Shown in pieces: positions 29,646-37,774 of a stretch of 39,484 bases of DNA (within the stretch, counting starts at the first letter, position 1; each line of letters begins with the position of its first letter). The stretch comes from a virus. The notes below the pieces were generated by a model that did not search any database, was not told where the DNA came from, and worked only from the letters and a program-made list of their open reading frames with translations. The stretch covers positions 1 through 39,484 of IMG/VR virus record IMGVR_UViG_3300046028_010566; one strand, written 5' to 3'. The translations under genes and the position numbers were made by a program.

Positions 29646-31279
29646 TAGTACATCCCAGGCATTCCACCCATTTCAGGTGCTTCGTTTTTATCGTCTTTTA
29701 TTTCGATAATTGCTGCTTCAGTTAATAATACTGTACCTGCAATCGACGCTGCATTTTCTAGTGCGTTTCTAGTTACTTTAGCTGGATCAATAATTCCTGC
29801 TTCTTTCATGTTTACAAATGTTTCAGATTTTAAATTATATCCTGTCCAATTGTCTTTACCCATTTGATTAATTAAACCATAACATTCACCTTCTGAATAA
29901 CCAGCGTTTGCTAAAATTTTCATAAATGGAGCAGCACATGCTTTGTAAACAATTTCTTTACCAATATAAAGATCAGAATCTAATTCCATTCTTGTTCGTG
30001 TAATTGCTTCACGAGCATATAATAAAACAGAACCACCACCTGGTACAATACCTTCTTCAATTGCTGCTTTTGTAGCATGTAAAGCATCGTCAACACGGTC
30101 TTTAGTTTCTTTCATTTCTAATTCACTATTTCCACCTACATGAATAATAGCTACTCCACCAATGTATTTTGCTAAACGTTCTTGTAACTTTTCTTTTTCG
30201 AATGGCACAATTGATTTTTCAATTTGTTGTTGTAATTCATCAATTCGAGCTTCGATTTTATTTGTTTCGCCTTTACCATCAACAATTGTTGTTTCTTCTT
30301 TAGTTACAGTAACTAAACGAGCTTTACCAAACCAAGACTTATCAAATTTATCTAATTTCATTCCTTTGTCTGGAGAAAATACTACACCACCAGTCATGAT
30401 AGCCATATCTTCTAGTAATAATTTTCTACGATCACCAAAGTCAGGAGCTTTAACAGCACATACTTTTAATGTTCCTCTCATTTTATTTACAATAAGAGTA
30501 GATAAAGCTTCTCCATCAATATCTTCAGCAATGATTAATAATGATTTTCCACTTGTTGAAGCATATTCTAAAATTGGTAATAAATCTTTTACTTGACCAA
30601 ACTTTTTATCTGCGATTAAAACAAATGGTTCATCTAAAGTACAAGACATGTCATTGTTATTTGTAACAAAGTAATGTGACTTATATCCTCTATCGAATTG
30701 CATACCTTCTACTGTTTCAAGATATGTTTCTCCAGTTTTAGATTCTTCAATATGAACTACTCCTTCACGACCTACTTTTTCCATTGCTGTTGCAATCAAT
30801 TTTCCTACTTCAGGATCGTTGTTTGCGGAAATGGTAGCTACTTGTTCTAATTGGTTTTCTGAAGTGATGTCTTGTGCAATTTCTTTACGCATACAATTTA
30901 CTACTTCTTTAATAGCTAAATCAATACCACGTTTAATTTCTACTGCATTTGCTCCTTTATCTAATGATGATAAACCTTCGTTAATCATTTTTTGAGCTAA
31001 GAGTGTTGATGTTGTTGTACCATCACCTGCATTATTTGCTGTTTTGATAGATGCTTGTTTAATCATCTCAACACCTAAATTTTCAATAGGATCTTCTAAA
31101 TTTGAAATCTGTTTTGCAACTGATACACCATCTTTTGTTGATCTTACTTCGCCATACTCAGTGTATATAACGTTTCTACCATTGGGTCCTAGAGTAGATG
31201 TAACTGCATCTGCTAGTTTATTAATACCCTTTACAATCTTTTTACGGGCTTCAGGCCCAAATTCTACTTTTTTGTTCAT
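29645..31279 (-). CDS. groEL: GroEL chaperonin
   Basis: 544 residues, full length. VTSTLGPNGRNV is the nucleotide-binding loop, NAGDGTTTSTLLAQ the ATPase motif near residue 88, RVDDALHATKAAIEEGIVPG the hinge region, and the C-terminus ends GGMPGMY as in bacterial GroEL. Phage-encoded complete GroEL is unusual; T4 uses host GroEL with its own co-chaperonin gp31. Immediately upstream lies groES, so this phage may fold its own capsid protein. Sequence is not obviously truncated. Confidence 0.95.
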   Translation of the reverse strand: MNKKVEFGPEARKKIVKGINKLADAVTSTLGPNGRNVIYTEYGEVRSTKDGVSVAKQISNLEDPIENLGVEMIKQASIKTANNAGDGTTTSTLLAQKMINEGLSSLDKGANAVEIKRGIDLAIKEVVNCMRKEIAQDITSENQLEQVATISANNDPEVGKLIATAMEKVGREGVVHIEESKTGETYLETVEGMQFDRGYKSHYFVTNNNDMSCTLDEPFVLIADKKFGQVKDLLPILEYASTSGKSLLIIAEDIDGEALSTLIVNKMRGTLKVCAVKAPDFGDRRKLLLEDMAIMTGGVVFSPDKGMKLDKFDKSWFGKARLVTVTKEETTIVDGKGETNKIEARIDELQQQIEKSIVPFEKEKLQERLAKYIGGVAIIHVGGNSELEMKETKDRVDDALHATKAAIEEGIVPGGGSVLLYAREAITRTRMELDSDLYIGKEIVYKACAAPFMKILANAGYSEGECYGLINQMGKDNWTGYNLKSETFVNMKEAGIIDPAKVTRNALENAASIAGTVLLTEAAIIEIKDDKNEAPEMGGMPGMY

Positions 31280-31288
31280 AACTTAATT

Positions 31289-31582
31289 TTAATCGTTAAT
31301 AATTGCTAATACTATATTTTCACTGCACGACCAAAATTCTTCGCCATCGCTTTCTATTTTGGTAGGACCCATTGGAGGTAAAATAACTTTTTGACCTACT
31401 TTAAGTGATGATTCGATGAATATTCCTGTTGCGGAGTGATAGCCAGGTCCTACAGATACAACAGTACCTCTAAGGCCTTTTTCACGCCCCAAATCCGGGA
31501 CAACGATTGAACCATAAGTTTGCTCTTCCTCTTCTTGAGGTCTAACGATGATGCTGTTGAATACAGCTTGTAATTTTGACAT
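31289..31582 (-). CDS. groES: GroES co-chaperonin
   Basis: 97 residues. The N-terminal strands (VFNSIIVRPQEEEEQTYGSI), the VVPDLGREKGLRGTVVSVGP segment, and VGQKVILPPMG with the loop are GroES features. The mobile loop (EEEEQTYGSIV) is short but recognisable. It caps GroEL at 29645-31279, with 9 bases between the genes. Its promoter lies partly in the upstream gene. Confidence 0.85.
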   Translation of the reverse strand: MSKLQAVFNSIIVRPQEEEEQTYGSIVVPDLGREKGLRGTVVSVGPGYHSATGIFIESSLKVGQKVILPPMGPTKIESDGEEFWSCSENIVLAIIND

Positions 31583-31616
31583 AGATTTTATTTTTTTATA
31601 ACTTGTTTTACTTGTA

Positions 31617-31647
31617 TAAATATATTAATTTTCAATTACTTCACCAA
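31617..31647 (-). promoter_or_regulatory. Bacteroidetes-type promoter of groESL
   Basis: TTGGTGAAGT and TATATTTA (31624-31617), exact 20-base spacer. The -33 part is inside the coding end of the 31625-31855 gene, so sequence there is under double constraint. Confidence 0.6.
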
Positions 31648-31855
31648 GCTCACTTTCTTCTTCTTCAATTATTTGAGCTTCATCGATTTTTTGGATAAAA
31701 TGTAATATTCCGTCTTTTTTTACTACGGTATCAGCTAATACGAATTCTTTAAATTCTTGTATTAAATCTTGAGGTAAACGATCCTCTTTAAGAGAACGTT
31801 TGATAATGTATAGACTCCCGTTCCAATCTATAAATTGTTTAACTATTGAAAACAT
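31625..31855 (-). CDS. Small protein of unknown function
   Basis: 76 residues, MFSIVKQFIDWNGSLYIIKR, then an acidic tail EEEESELGEVIEN. Its ATG overlaps the gp45 stop by one base (TAATG). It lies in the replication operon; no motif is recognised. Confidence 0.6.
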   Translation of the reverse strand: MFSIVKQFIDWNGSLYIIKRSLKEDRLPQDLIQEFKEFVLADTVVKKDGILHFIQKIDEAQIIEEEESELGEVIEN

Positions 31856-32595
31856 TATATATCTTTTTGAACTATGTAATAAATACTTTTTATGTTACCT
31901 GATTTAAATTCTAATTTCATCAATCCTTCTAAATTAATAGACAATTTTGCTTCATCAGAATCTTTATTAACTACTAATATCTCTTTAAGTAAATCTGAGT
32001 TGAATCCTAATGTAAAATCATGTGATACATTGTTTTTAACAAAGTTAGCTAAGTAATAAGATACTTTGTTTGAGTATTCTATATCGCCTCCAAACACTAA
32101 CTCTAACTCAAATTCACCATCCATATTTGTAGATGGTTTTAACATCACAGTAGGACTTTCATCTAATGCTGATTTTGCTTTTATCATTGCTAATATAATA
32201 TCCTTATCTAGTGATGTAGTTAAATTATAATCTTCAGATCCTTTATAAGCACCTGATTTATTAATTGTTAACATATCAGCTAAAGTATAATTAGCGGTAA
32301 ATTGATTGTCTGAGATAATTAGTTTAGAAAATGATTTACCATTCCTAACAAAACTCAACAATACATCTCCATTTGCTATACTAATTAATTTTAATAATTG
32401 AGAAGTATTACTTATACCAATGTTTGCATCAGGTAAGGTAAAATCAGTATGTGTTACTTCTCCAATCATTTCTTTTGTTGGTGAAGTAAACTTAATGTTT
32501 AAGTTTTTATCTTTAATATCCCATTTAACGGCTTCATTCATTCCGTTTAGGTAATATTTATTTATAACTGCTTGTAATTCAAATTTAGGTATCAT
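31855..32595 (-). CDS. 45: Sliding clamp (gp45)
   Basis: 246 residues (T4 gp45 228). The sequence has alternating beta strands with a duplicated domain: early FTSPTKEMIGEVTHTDFTLP, then ISNTSQLLKLISIANGDVLL, and the second half with HDFTLGFNSDLLKEILVVNK and KLSINLEGLMKLEFKSGNIK. It forms the ring that holds gp43 on DNA and, in T4, activates late transcription. Position next to the polymerase and loader supports the assignment. Its promoter is at 32611-32641. Confidence 0.8.
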   Translation of the reverse strand: MIPKFELQAVINKYYLNGMNEAVKWDIKDKNLNIKFTSPTKEMIGEVTHTDFTLPDANIGISNTSQLLKLISIANGDVLLSFVRNGKSFSKLIISDNQFTANYTLADMLTINKSGAYKGSEDYNLTTSLDKDIILAMIKAKSALDESPTVMLKPSTNMDGEFELELVFGGDIEYSNKVSYYLANFVKNNVSHDFTLGFNSDLLKEILVVNKDSDEAKLSINLEGLMKLEFKSGNIKSIYYIVQKDI

Positions 32596-32610
32596 ATAAC
32601 TTTTATTTTT

Positions 32611-32641
32611 TAAATATATAAAAAAAGACTTGGTATTCCAA
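32611..32641 (-). promoter_or_regulatory. Bacteroidetes-type promoter of gp45
   Basis: TTGGAATACC and TATATTTA (32618-32611), 20-base spacer. The T run of the terminator at 32620-32646 ends directly before the -7 box. Confidence 0.75.
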
Positions 32642-32646
32642 GTCTT
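32620..32646 (-). terminator. Strong rho-independent terminator
   Basis: Minus strand AAGACTTGG-AATA-CCAAGTCTT with seven T: nine Watson-Crick pairs. It begins at the stop codon of the metallopeptidase gene and ends in the gp45 promoter. Confidence 0.85.
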
Positions 32647-33493
32647 AAATTAATTCTGTTCCTAATTTTTTTGTAAAACGTTGATATAAAGTTGGTTTAG
32701 TTGACCAAGTTTTCATTTTATATAATTCAGATTGGTATGCTTTGAAAACATCATTCCAATTTTTAGTATCCCATTCTTTTTTACTAAAGAACCAAGGTAA
32801 TTTTTCATATTTATCATCATTAACTATTTGTTCAATGCTTTTAGTTTTTATATCTGATAATAATTGAATTAGTAAATTTCTATAGGCAGGATCATTTGGA
32901 AATTTATTTATATTAAATTTAAGAGTATTAATTAGTGGTGCTGAAAATGCATCAAACTCCCAAGGTGATTTTAAATATTTTTCATAATTTTTTTCAAATT
33001 CTGATTTAGTATTTCCTAGGGCAGATTTATCTAGAGAACGCGCAAAATTACTTCCAGCAGGTTCTGTTCCTTTATGAGCTATACCTTTGTATATACTCAT
33101 GTCTTTAATTTTAGGGTCCATAGCATGAACTAATTCATGTTCAATTAACTCTTCAAAATCTTCTAAATTATTAGGATCAAATAAAGATAAATTAATTAAA
33201 AGAATACCATCTGTAGTATCCATTCTTCCTGCACCTGCATCTTTAGGATCATTATAAAATCCTATGCTAATAACTAAATCTTGATTTTTAAGATCTTTAA
33301 ATTTAAAATAATCCTTAAATTTAGAATCAATATACGGTTGGTTATAATCTTTAGGTGATTTAGTTTTTAAATCTTCTAAATGAGATTTAATATAATTAAA
33401 AATTTCTTTACTTTTATTAAGTATTTCTTGAGGAACACGCACAATGGCTTCATCAAGATATATTTCTTTTAATATATTAATTAATTTAATCAC
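32645..33493 (-). CDS. HEXXH metallopeptidase with capsid-targeting-like N-terminus
   Basis: 282 residues from a GTG at 33493, directly after the TAA of the upstream gene, in the same frame. The start MIKLINILKEIYLDEA carries L-K-E and L-D-E, cleavage-like motifs, and looks like T4 capsid-targeting leaders. FEELIEHELVHAMDPKIKDM holds the HEXXH zinc site; SPWEFDAFSAP may give a third ligand. I infer a zinc protease packaged in the head or active in head maturation or cell entry. It is not recognised as a known family. Confidence 0.7.
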   Translation of the reverse strand: MIKLINILKEIYLDEAIVRVPQEILNKSKEIFNYIKSHLEDLKTKSPKDYNQPYIDSKFKDYFKFKDLKNQDLVISIGFYNDPKDAGAGRMDTTDGILLINLSLFDPNNLEDFEELIEHELVHAMDPKIKDMSIYKGIAHKGTEPAGSNFARSLDKSALGNTKSEFEKNYEKYLKSPWEFDAFSAPLINTLKFNINKFPNDPAYRNLLIQLLSDIKTKSIEQIVNDDKYEKLPWFFSKKEWDTKNWNDVFKAYQSELYKMKTWSTKPTLYQRFTKKLGTELI

Positions 33494-33808
33494 TTATTTT
33501 GCTTCCATCTGTTTTAAAGCGCTAAAAACTTTAGATAAAGCTATATCATCATTAGTAGTCATCATCTTTCTAAATACATCCGTTATAATTTGTTTTTCAG
33601 TCATTGATGGAGTATATTTAAGATTTTTTAATTTTCCAAGAATATTAGTAATATTTGGGTCTGTGATGCCTATACCTTTTAATGCAGCTGTTAATGTTGA
33701 TATTGAACCTCCTGCTACTGATCCGGTTTTTGCTGCGGGAGTTGGTGGAGCAGCCATTGCTTCTAGTATTTCTTCTCTAATTATTTGCTGTAATTCTGAT
33801 TTTTTCAT
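33494..33808 (-). CDS. Small protein with diverged capsid-targeting-like N-terminus (family member 8)
   Basis: 104 residues. MKKSELQQIIREEILEAMAA matches the shared leader over 14 positions but lacks L-x-E at 18-20; I-L-E at 14-16 could serve instead. It continues APPTPAAKTGSVAGGSISTL and KGIGITDPNITNILGKLKNL. It sits alone far from the tandem cluster, joined to the metallopeptidase by a single in-frame TAA. The function is unknown. Confidence 0.65.
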   Translation of the reverse strand: MKKSELQQIIREEILEAMAAPPTPAAKTGSVAGGSISTLTAALKGIGITDPNITNILGKLKNLKYTPSMTEKQIITDVFRKMMTTNDDIALSKVFSALKQMEAK

Positions 33809-33833
33809 GGTATTTTATTATTTATTATACATA

Positions 33834-36419
33834 TTACGAAAAGTTAAAAAATTTACCAACATTTTTGTTAAGTGCTGGAAAATCCCATTTTAGATCAAGA
33901 TATAATGATTTTAACTTATTGGCCAATAACGAGTCAAATATCTCCTCAACATCAATATATGTTTTAACGAATTCTTCTATTGCTGGAGGTACTTGGGCGT
34001 TTGGTAAACCAATTGTTTCTAAATTGTAGGGATTTTGTTTTAAGTTAATTACAAATATTTTATCTCCTTCAATTATAGATTCAAATTTTTTATCTAATTT
34101 TTTAAATTTAAGTAAATCATTGTAACGAATAGCTGCTTTAGTATTGTATGGTGCTTTTATTTTAAAACCACTAAACATATCTCCTGCTTTAGCTGGTAGA
34201 TGGTAGTTATGTATTTGTTTTACTCCTGTTGGTTTACCTAATTGTCTTGGGTCTAATGTTTTTAGTGCTTTATAGAATGTAACTATATCATCATCTATTT
34301 CTGATTTTTCTTTACCAAATAATATATTTTTGATAAAATCCTCTCCAAATTTCTTAAATAACTTATTCATGTTAGACTTCATTAATTCAAGTCCTTTCAT
34401 GTCTAGTTCTTCTACTGCAACACCTTCTTTATTAGTAACATACATTGCATATCTTCGTTTACCTGTAGTTAATACACTAGAACAAATTACCTCTTGTTTT
34501 AATTGAAAGTAATGAGTGTTAAATGCTATATTAAATAAGTTTTTACTTATACGATTTAAATCAGCATTTGCTTCGTCTTGTATTTCGATTGCTAATTTAA
34601 GTGTTTTATCATTTTTTTCTTCAGGTTTAAGATCTGGGTATCTATGTTTAAGTAGATCTCCTAATACAATATACATTGAATCTGTATCTGAAATGCAGAC
34701 ATATTGTTTTTCAACTCCTAATTCAGTATTTATTTTATTATTTACAAAGTCAATTGATTCACAAGTTAATCTTTGTCCTGAATTAGTAATAGCAGCACTA
34801 CAAATTAATTGACCATCAGTATATCTCCATCCACTAATTGCAAATGTACCATACATCGCATTCTGTAAAATCTTAAATGCATGTTGAAATAAGTCATATA
34901 ATTTATAATTAGCCCAATCTTCGTCTTTACCTGCTTTTTTCTTTAATCCTCGATAGTGCTCTCGTTTATTAAACCATCCTTCTAATATAGTTGCTACAAC
35001 ACTTTTTTCATCAGTTCTAAATATAGCTCCTGACGCTGATATAGTGTATTCGTTTTTTTCTATTAATTTAATTAAATCTCCTATTTTTATTTGAGCTGAT
35101 TTAAGAGTATAATTACTTTTGTTTAATCTTTCAATAATTACTTGTTCATCAGGATTTCTTAATTTAAGTTTTTCTAATGAATGTTGTTGTTCATATGTTG
35201 GATTACTATCTACTTTAATTCTACCTACTAATGTTTCAATACCCAAATTCAATGATTTCATAATTGAGGGGTATAATGAGGTAAAGTCTAAATCAATTAC
35301 ATCAAAATATAGACCTGGAATTGGTTCTAATAAATAACCACCAGCATACGATGCAGTATTTGCTTTTAAAGACGGATTATGGGTAGTCGGTTTGTTTGGT
35401 GATACAATACCTTCTCGTTTTAAATACTTTAGAATAGCACCTTCATTCATTACTGTATTATAATAAATACTTTCATAAGGTATATTACAAATATGAGAGA
35501 TCATAATTGTTAGCTCGATAAATTTTAATTTTTCCTCTAGTTTTTCAATGATTTCAACATCTCGTAAGTTATAATCTATAAAAGCATTTTTGTCATTTTT
35601 AAATAATGTATTTAGATTACCTTCATATTCTAACTTTCCCAACCCAACATATTTAGTTCCTATTTCTCCTAATTTATATGATGGCTCTTCCTTCATAATA
35701 TACTTTTTATGAAGTAACATATAATCTAAATGGTTAACACCAGCTATATTAACTTGTATTTCACCATTAAATTCTCTGTAATTTACTTTTCGTATAGGAG
35801 ACATACGTAATACTTCATCACCTAGTATTTGTTGAATTCTAAAATATATGTAAGGAATATCAAAATAAGCACTATTCCATCCTACTACAATTGTTGGATC
35901 TAATTCTTCCCATTTGTCTAAAAAACGTTTAATTAGTTCCTTTTCAGAACCACAAGGAATAATTTGTTTACCATCTTGGTTTGTTTCTTCTATTTCTTTA
36001 CTTTTATCTACAATAAAACATATTTTTGTTTTTGTAGTCATATCAATTAAAGCAATTGAAGTAATAGGCATGGGAGCAGCTTTAATGTATTCAGGTGTTA
36101 AAGCGCCTCCCATCTCTATTTCAATATCTAAATGTACAATATTATGAAATGAAGGAATTACGTCATCATACTTATAGTAAAGTTCTCGTAACACAACTAA
36201 TTCTTTATTAATATCTTTTTCTAATAAGTTAGTGTCATCTTTATTATATTTTGTAGTAGGTATAGCCCACCCTCCTGTTAATACAGGTTGTGCTCCTTCC
36301 TCATGCTCATCTACTCGTTTATAATAAGTGGGTTGAAATTTAAATTCGTGCCAACCACTCTTATCATCACGAAGATGGTAAGTATAAGTAGAGAAATCAT
36401 AATGGATTGCTTGATACAT
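33834..36419 (-). CDS. 43: Family B DNA polymerase (gp43)
   Basis: 861 residues (T4 gp43 898). Exonuclease motifs: VHLDIEIEMG (Asp98/Glu100), VGWNSAYFDIPYI and YNLRDVEII. Polymerase motifs: DLDFTSLYPSIMKS (A, about 376), KILQNAMYGTFAISG (B, about 520), CISDTDSMYIVLG (C, about 576) and TTGKRRYAMYV. All catalytic residues are present, so it should be an active proofreading replicase. The C-terminus (NVGKFFNFS) may hold the clamp-binding peptide. Its start is adjacent to the stop of the MazG-like gene. Confidence 0.95.
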   Translation of the reverse strand: MYQAIHYDFSTYTYHLRDDKSGWHEFKFQPTYYKRVDEHEEGAQPVLTGGWAIPTTKYNKDDTNLLEKDINKELVVLRELYYKYDDVIPSFHNIVHLDIEIEMGGALTPEYIKAAPMPITSIALIDMTTKTKICFIVDKSKEIEETNQDGKQIIPCGSEKELIKRFLDKWEELDPTIVVGWNSAYFDIPYIYFRIQQILGDEVLRMSPIRKVNYREFNGEIQVNIAGVNHLDYMLLHKKYIMKEEPSYKLGEIGTKYVGLGKLEYEGNLNTLFKNDKNAFIDYNLRDVEIIEKLEEKLKFIELTIMISHICNIPYESIYYNTVMNEGAILKYLKREGIVSPNKPTTHNPSLKANTASYAGGYLLEPIPGLYFDVIDLDFTSLYPSIMKSLNLGIETLVGRIKVDSNPTYEQQHSLEKLKLRNPDEQVIIERLNKSNYTLKSAQIKIGDLIKLIEKNEYTISASGAIFRTDEKSVVATILEGWFNKREHYRGLKKKAGKDEDWANYKLYDLFQHAFKILQNAMYGTFAISGWRYTDGQLICSAAITNSGQRLTCESIDFVNNKINTELGVEKQYVCISDTDSMYIVLGDLLKHRYPDLKPEEKNDKTLKLAIEIQDEANADLNRISKNLFNIAFNTHYFQLKQEVICSSVLTTGKRRYAMYVTNKEGVAVEELDMKGLELMKSNMNKLFKKFGEDFIKNILFGKEKSEIDDDIVTFYKALKTLDPRQLGKPTGVKQIHNYHLPAKAGDMFSGFKIKAPYNTKAAIRYNDLLKFKKLDKKFESIIEGDKIFVINLKQNPYNLETIGLPNAQVPPAIEEFVKTYIDVEEIFDSLLANKLKSLYLDLKWDFPALNKNVGKFFNFS

Positions 36420-36896
36420 TTAGAAGAATTTTTTTAAGTCTGGTTTAAAGTAGTTTACTGATTTCATCACCTTCATATCTCTAGTTCTATACACAATATA
36501 ATTGTCTCCTACTTTTTCAAAGTGACAACGTTCACCTTGTTGAATAGTACGAACTCGTACAGTTTCAAGTGCTTCTTCTTCTGTTTTACAAACTTTAGAT
36601 AAATTAGAGGCTTGTACTTCAGCATAACCTGGTTCAATTTTGTCTTTTAAACCAAACACCAAAGCGCCATTTCCTAATCCTACATAAGTAATATCTAATA
36701 TAGCATCTAATACTCCTACTATATCATTTTCTTCTACTGCTTGTTTTAATTCATCAAGTTCTTCTTGAATAAAATTAATTACAAAATCAGCATCTGCTTT
36801 ATCAATTGTTGGAGTAGTTCGATTTTGCCAACCTTTACCCATTACTTCATTAAATGTCTCTACTTCCGAGACAAACGGTACGTGTTTTTTTTCCAT
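36420..36896 (-). CDS. MazG-like all-alpha NTP pyrophosphohydrolase
   Basis: 158 residues from the ATG at 36896 (MEKKHVPFVSEVETFNEVMG); an upstream extension would run into the next gene. INFIQEELDELKQAVEENDI with the E-E-x-x-E metal site and GVLDAILDITYVGLGNGALV with a downstream Asp fit the MazG/phosphoribosyl-ATP pyrophosphohydrolase superfamily. It would remove pyrophosphate from nucleotides or ppGpp-like compounds. It is transcribed just ahead of the polymerase. Confidence 0.75.
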   Translation of the reverse strand: MEKKHVPFVSEVETFNEVMGKGWQNRTTPTIDKADADFVINFIQEELDELKQAVEENDIVGVLDAILDITYVGLGNGALVFGLKDKIEPGYAEVQASNLSKVCKTEEEALETVRVRTIQQGERCHFEKVGDNYIVYRTRDMKVMKSVNYFKPDLKKFF

Positions 36897-36900
36897 ATAT

Positions 36901-37035
36901 TTATTTTTTATTTTCTTCTTCATCAAATAAATCTTCACCTTTATAGTCAGGATAATTTTTATGCATATCATCTATTCCTCTAACCCAAAAAAAGGCTATT
37001 ACTGTTACTATTGCTAATGTTATTAAAAAAATCAT
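36901..37035 (-). CDS. Small single-TM protein
   Basis: 44 residues: MIFLITLAIVTVIAFFWVRG forms a TM helix, then a short acidic tail (GEDLFDEEENKK). The ATG makes an ATGA overlap with the upstream gene. The function is unknown. Confidence 0.6.
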   Translation of the reverse strand: MIFLITLAIVTVIAFFWVRGIDDMHKNYPDYKGEDLFDEEENKK

Positions 37036-37277
37036 AGGCTGTCAAGTTGTGGTTTTGGTTTTTCAATATATTTTATTTTTTCTACTTTTACTGTGTCGTA
37101 CACAGTTATTTTTTCTTTTACTTGTACTTTTACTGTGTCGTAAAATTTAGGTTGTTCTGGTTCTGGTTCTGGGGTTCTATTTGCATATGAACTCATCAAA
37201 AACATTGTTAATATTACAATAATAGGACTTAATACTATAAAAAATCCTGTATAAAATAGGTTATTAAATTTGTTCAT
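37032..37277 (-). CDS. Small TM protein with a repeated DTVKV tail
   Basis: 81 residues. One TM helix (GFFIVLSPIIVILTMFLMSS) is followed by a proline/glutamate linker (EPEPEQPKF) and two copies of Y-D-T-V-K-V around KEKIT. It is overlapped by the upstream gene (14 bases) and the downstream one (ATGA). It could be a spanin-like or inner-membrane component; unknown. Confidence 0.6.
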   Translation of the reverse strand: MNKFNNLFYTGFFIVLSPIIVILTMFLMSSYANRTPEPEPEQPKFYDTVKVQVKEKITVYDTVKVEKIKYIEKPKPQLDSL

Positions 37278-37680
37278 AAGTTAAATTTTTATAAATGTTA
37301 GTTAATGAATGTTTTACATTTGATCGAATTTCATTTTCCATTTTTTCTCTACGTTTTTCTACTTCAATATCAAATATTTTAGATATTCGTTCGAATGGTT
37401 TTCCCCAAATATCAATATTATAACTGTACTGATGGTTTACTATAGTAAGTTGTTTTGGTTCAATAATAATGAATATTTGATTATCATCACTTTTAATATA
37501 TCGTTTTCCTGAAATTGGATATATTAGCAATGCAGTATCTTTCTTTGCAATTAGATTTTTACAAATTGCTGCGCATTCTGTTTCATATTCGTTTTTAGGA
37601 ATTGAACTTTTGTTTTGATTAGCCATACGATATACTTTAAGGGCTAACTTTTGAAATAATCTTTTAAATATATGTTTCAT
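37264..37680 (-). CDS. Protein of unknown function
   Basis: 138 residues, basic start MKHIFKRLFQKLALKVYRMA, a central beta segment, RYIKSDDNQIFIIIEPKQLT, and a charged C-terminal helix. The gene starts after promoter 37730-37760 and heads the operon that leads into polymerase. No family is recognised. Confidence 0.6.
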   Translation of the reverse strand: MKHIFKRLFQKLALKVYRMANQNKSSIPKNEYETECAAICKNLIAKKDTALLIYPISGKRYIKSDDNQIFIIIEPKQLTIVNHQYSYNIDIWGKPFERISKIFDIEVEKRREKMENEIRSNVKHSLTNIYKNLTYEQI

Positions 37681-37729
37681 AACCTGTTTTGTTTTTTAAT
37701 CCCACCAATGATTTATTTTTTCATTTAAT

Positions 37730-37760
37730 TAAATATAAGAAAGAAGGCTTGGTAATCCAA
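37730..37760 (-). promoter_or_regulatory. Bacteroidetes-type promoter
   Basis: TTGGATTACC and TATATTTA (37737-37730), 20-base spacer; it drives the operon 37680 onward and overlaps the terminator 37744-37764. Confidence 0.75.
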
Positions 37761-37764
37761 GCCT
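37744..37764 (-). terminator. Terminator hairpin after the endolysin gene
   Basis: Minus strand AAGGCTTGG-ATT-ACCAAGCCTT region, nine uninterrupted pairs, then TTCTTTCTTA. The T run is broken, so termination may be partial. Confidence 0.65.
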
Positions 37765-37774
37765 TTCTTTAATT

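Noticed and set aside
30162-30596. Plus-strand ORF of 144 codons inside groEL
   Set aside because: The GroEL reading is full length and unambiguous on the opposite strand.
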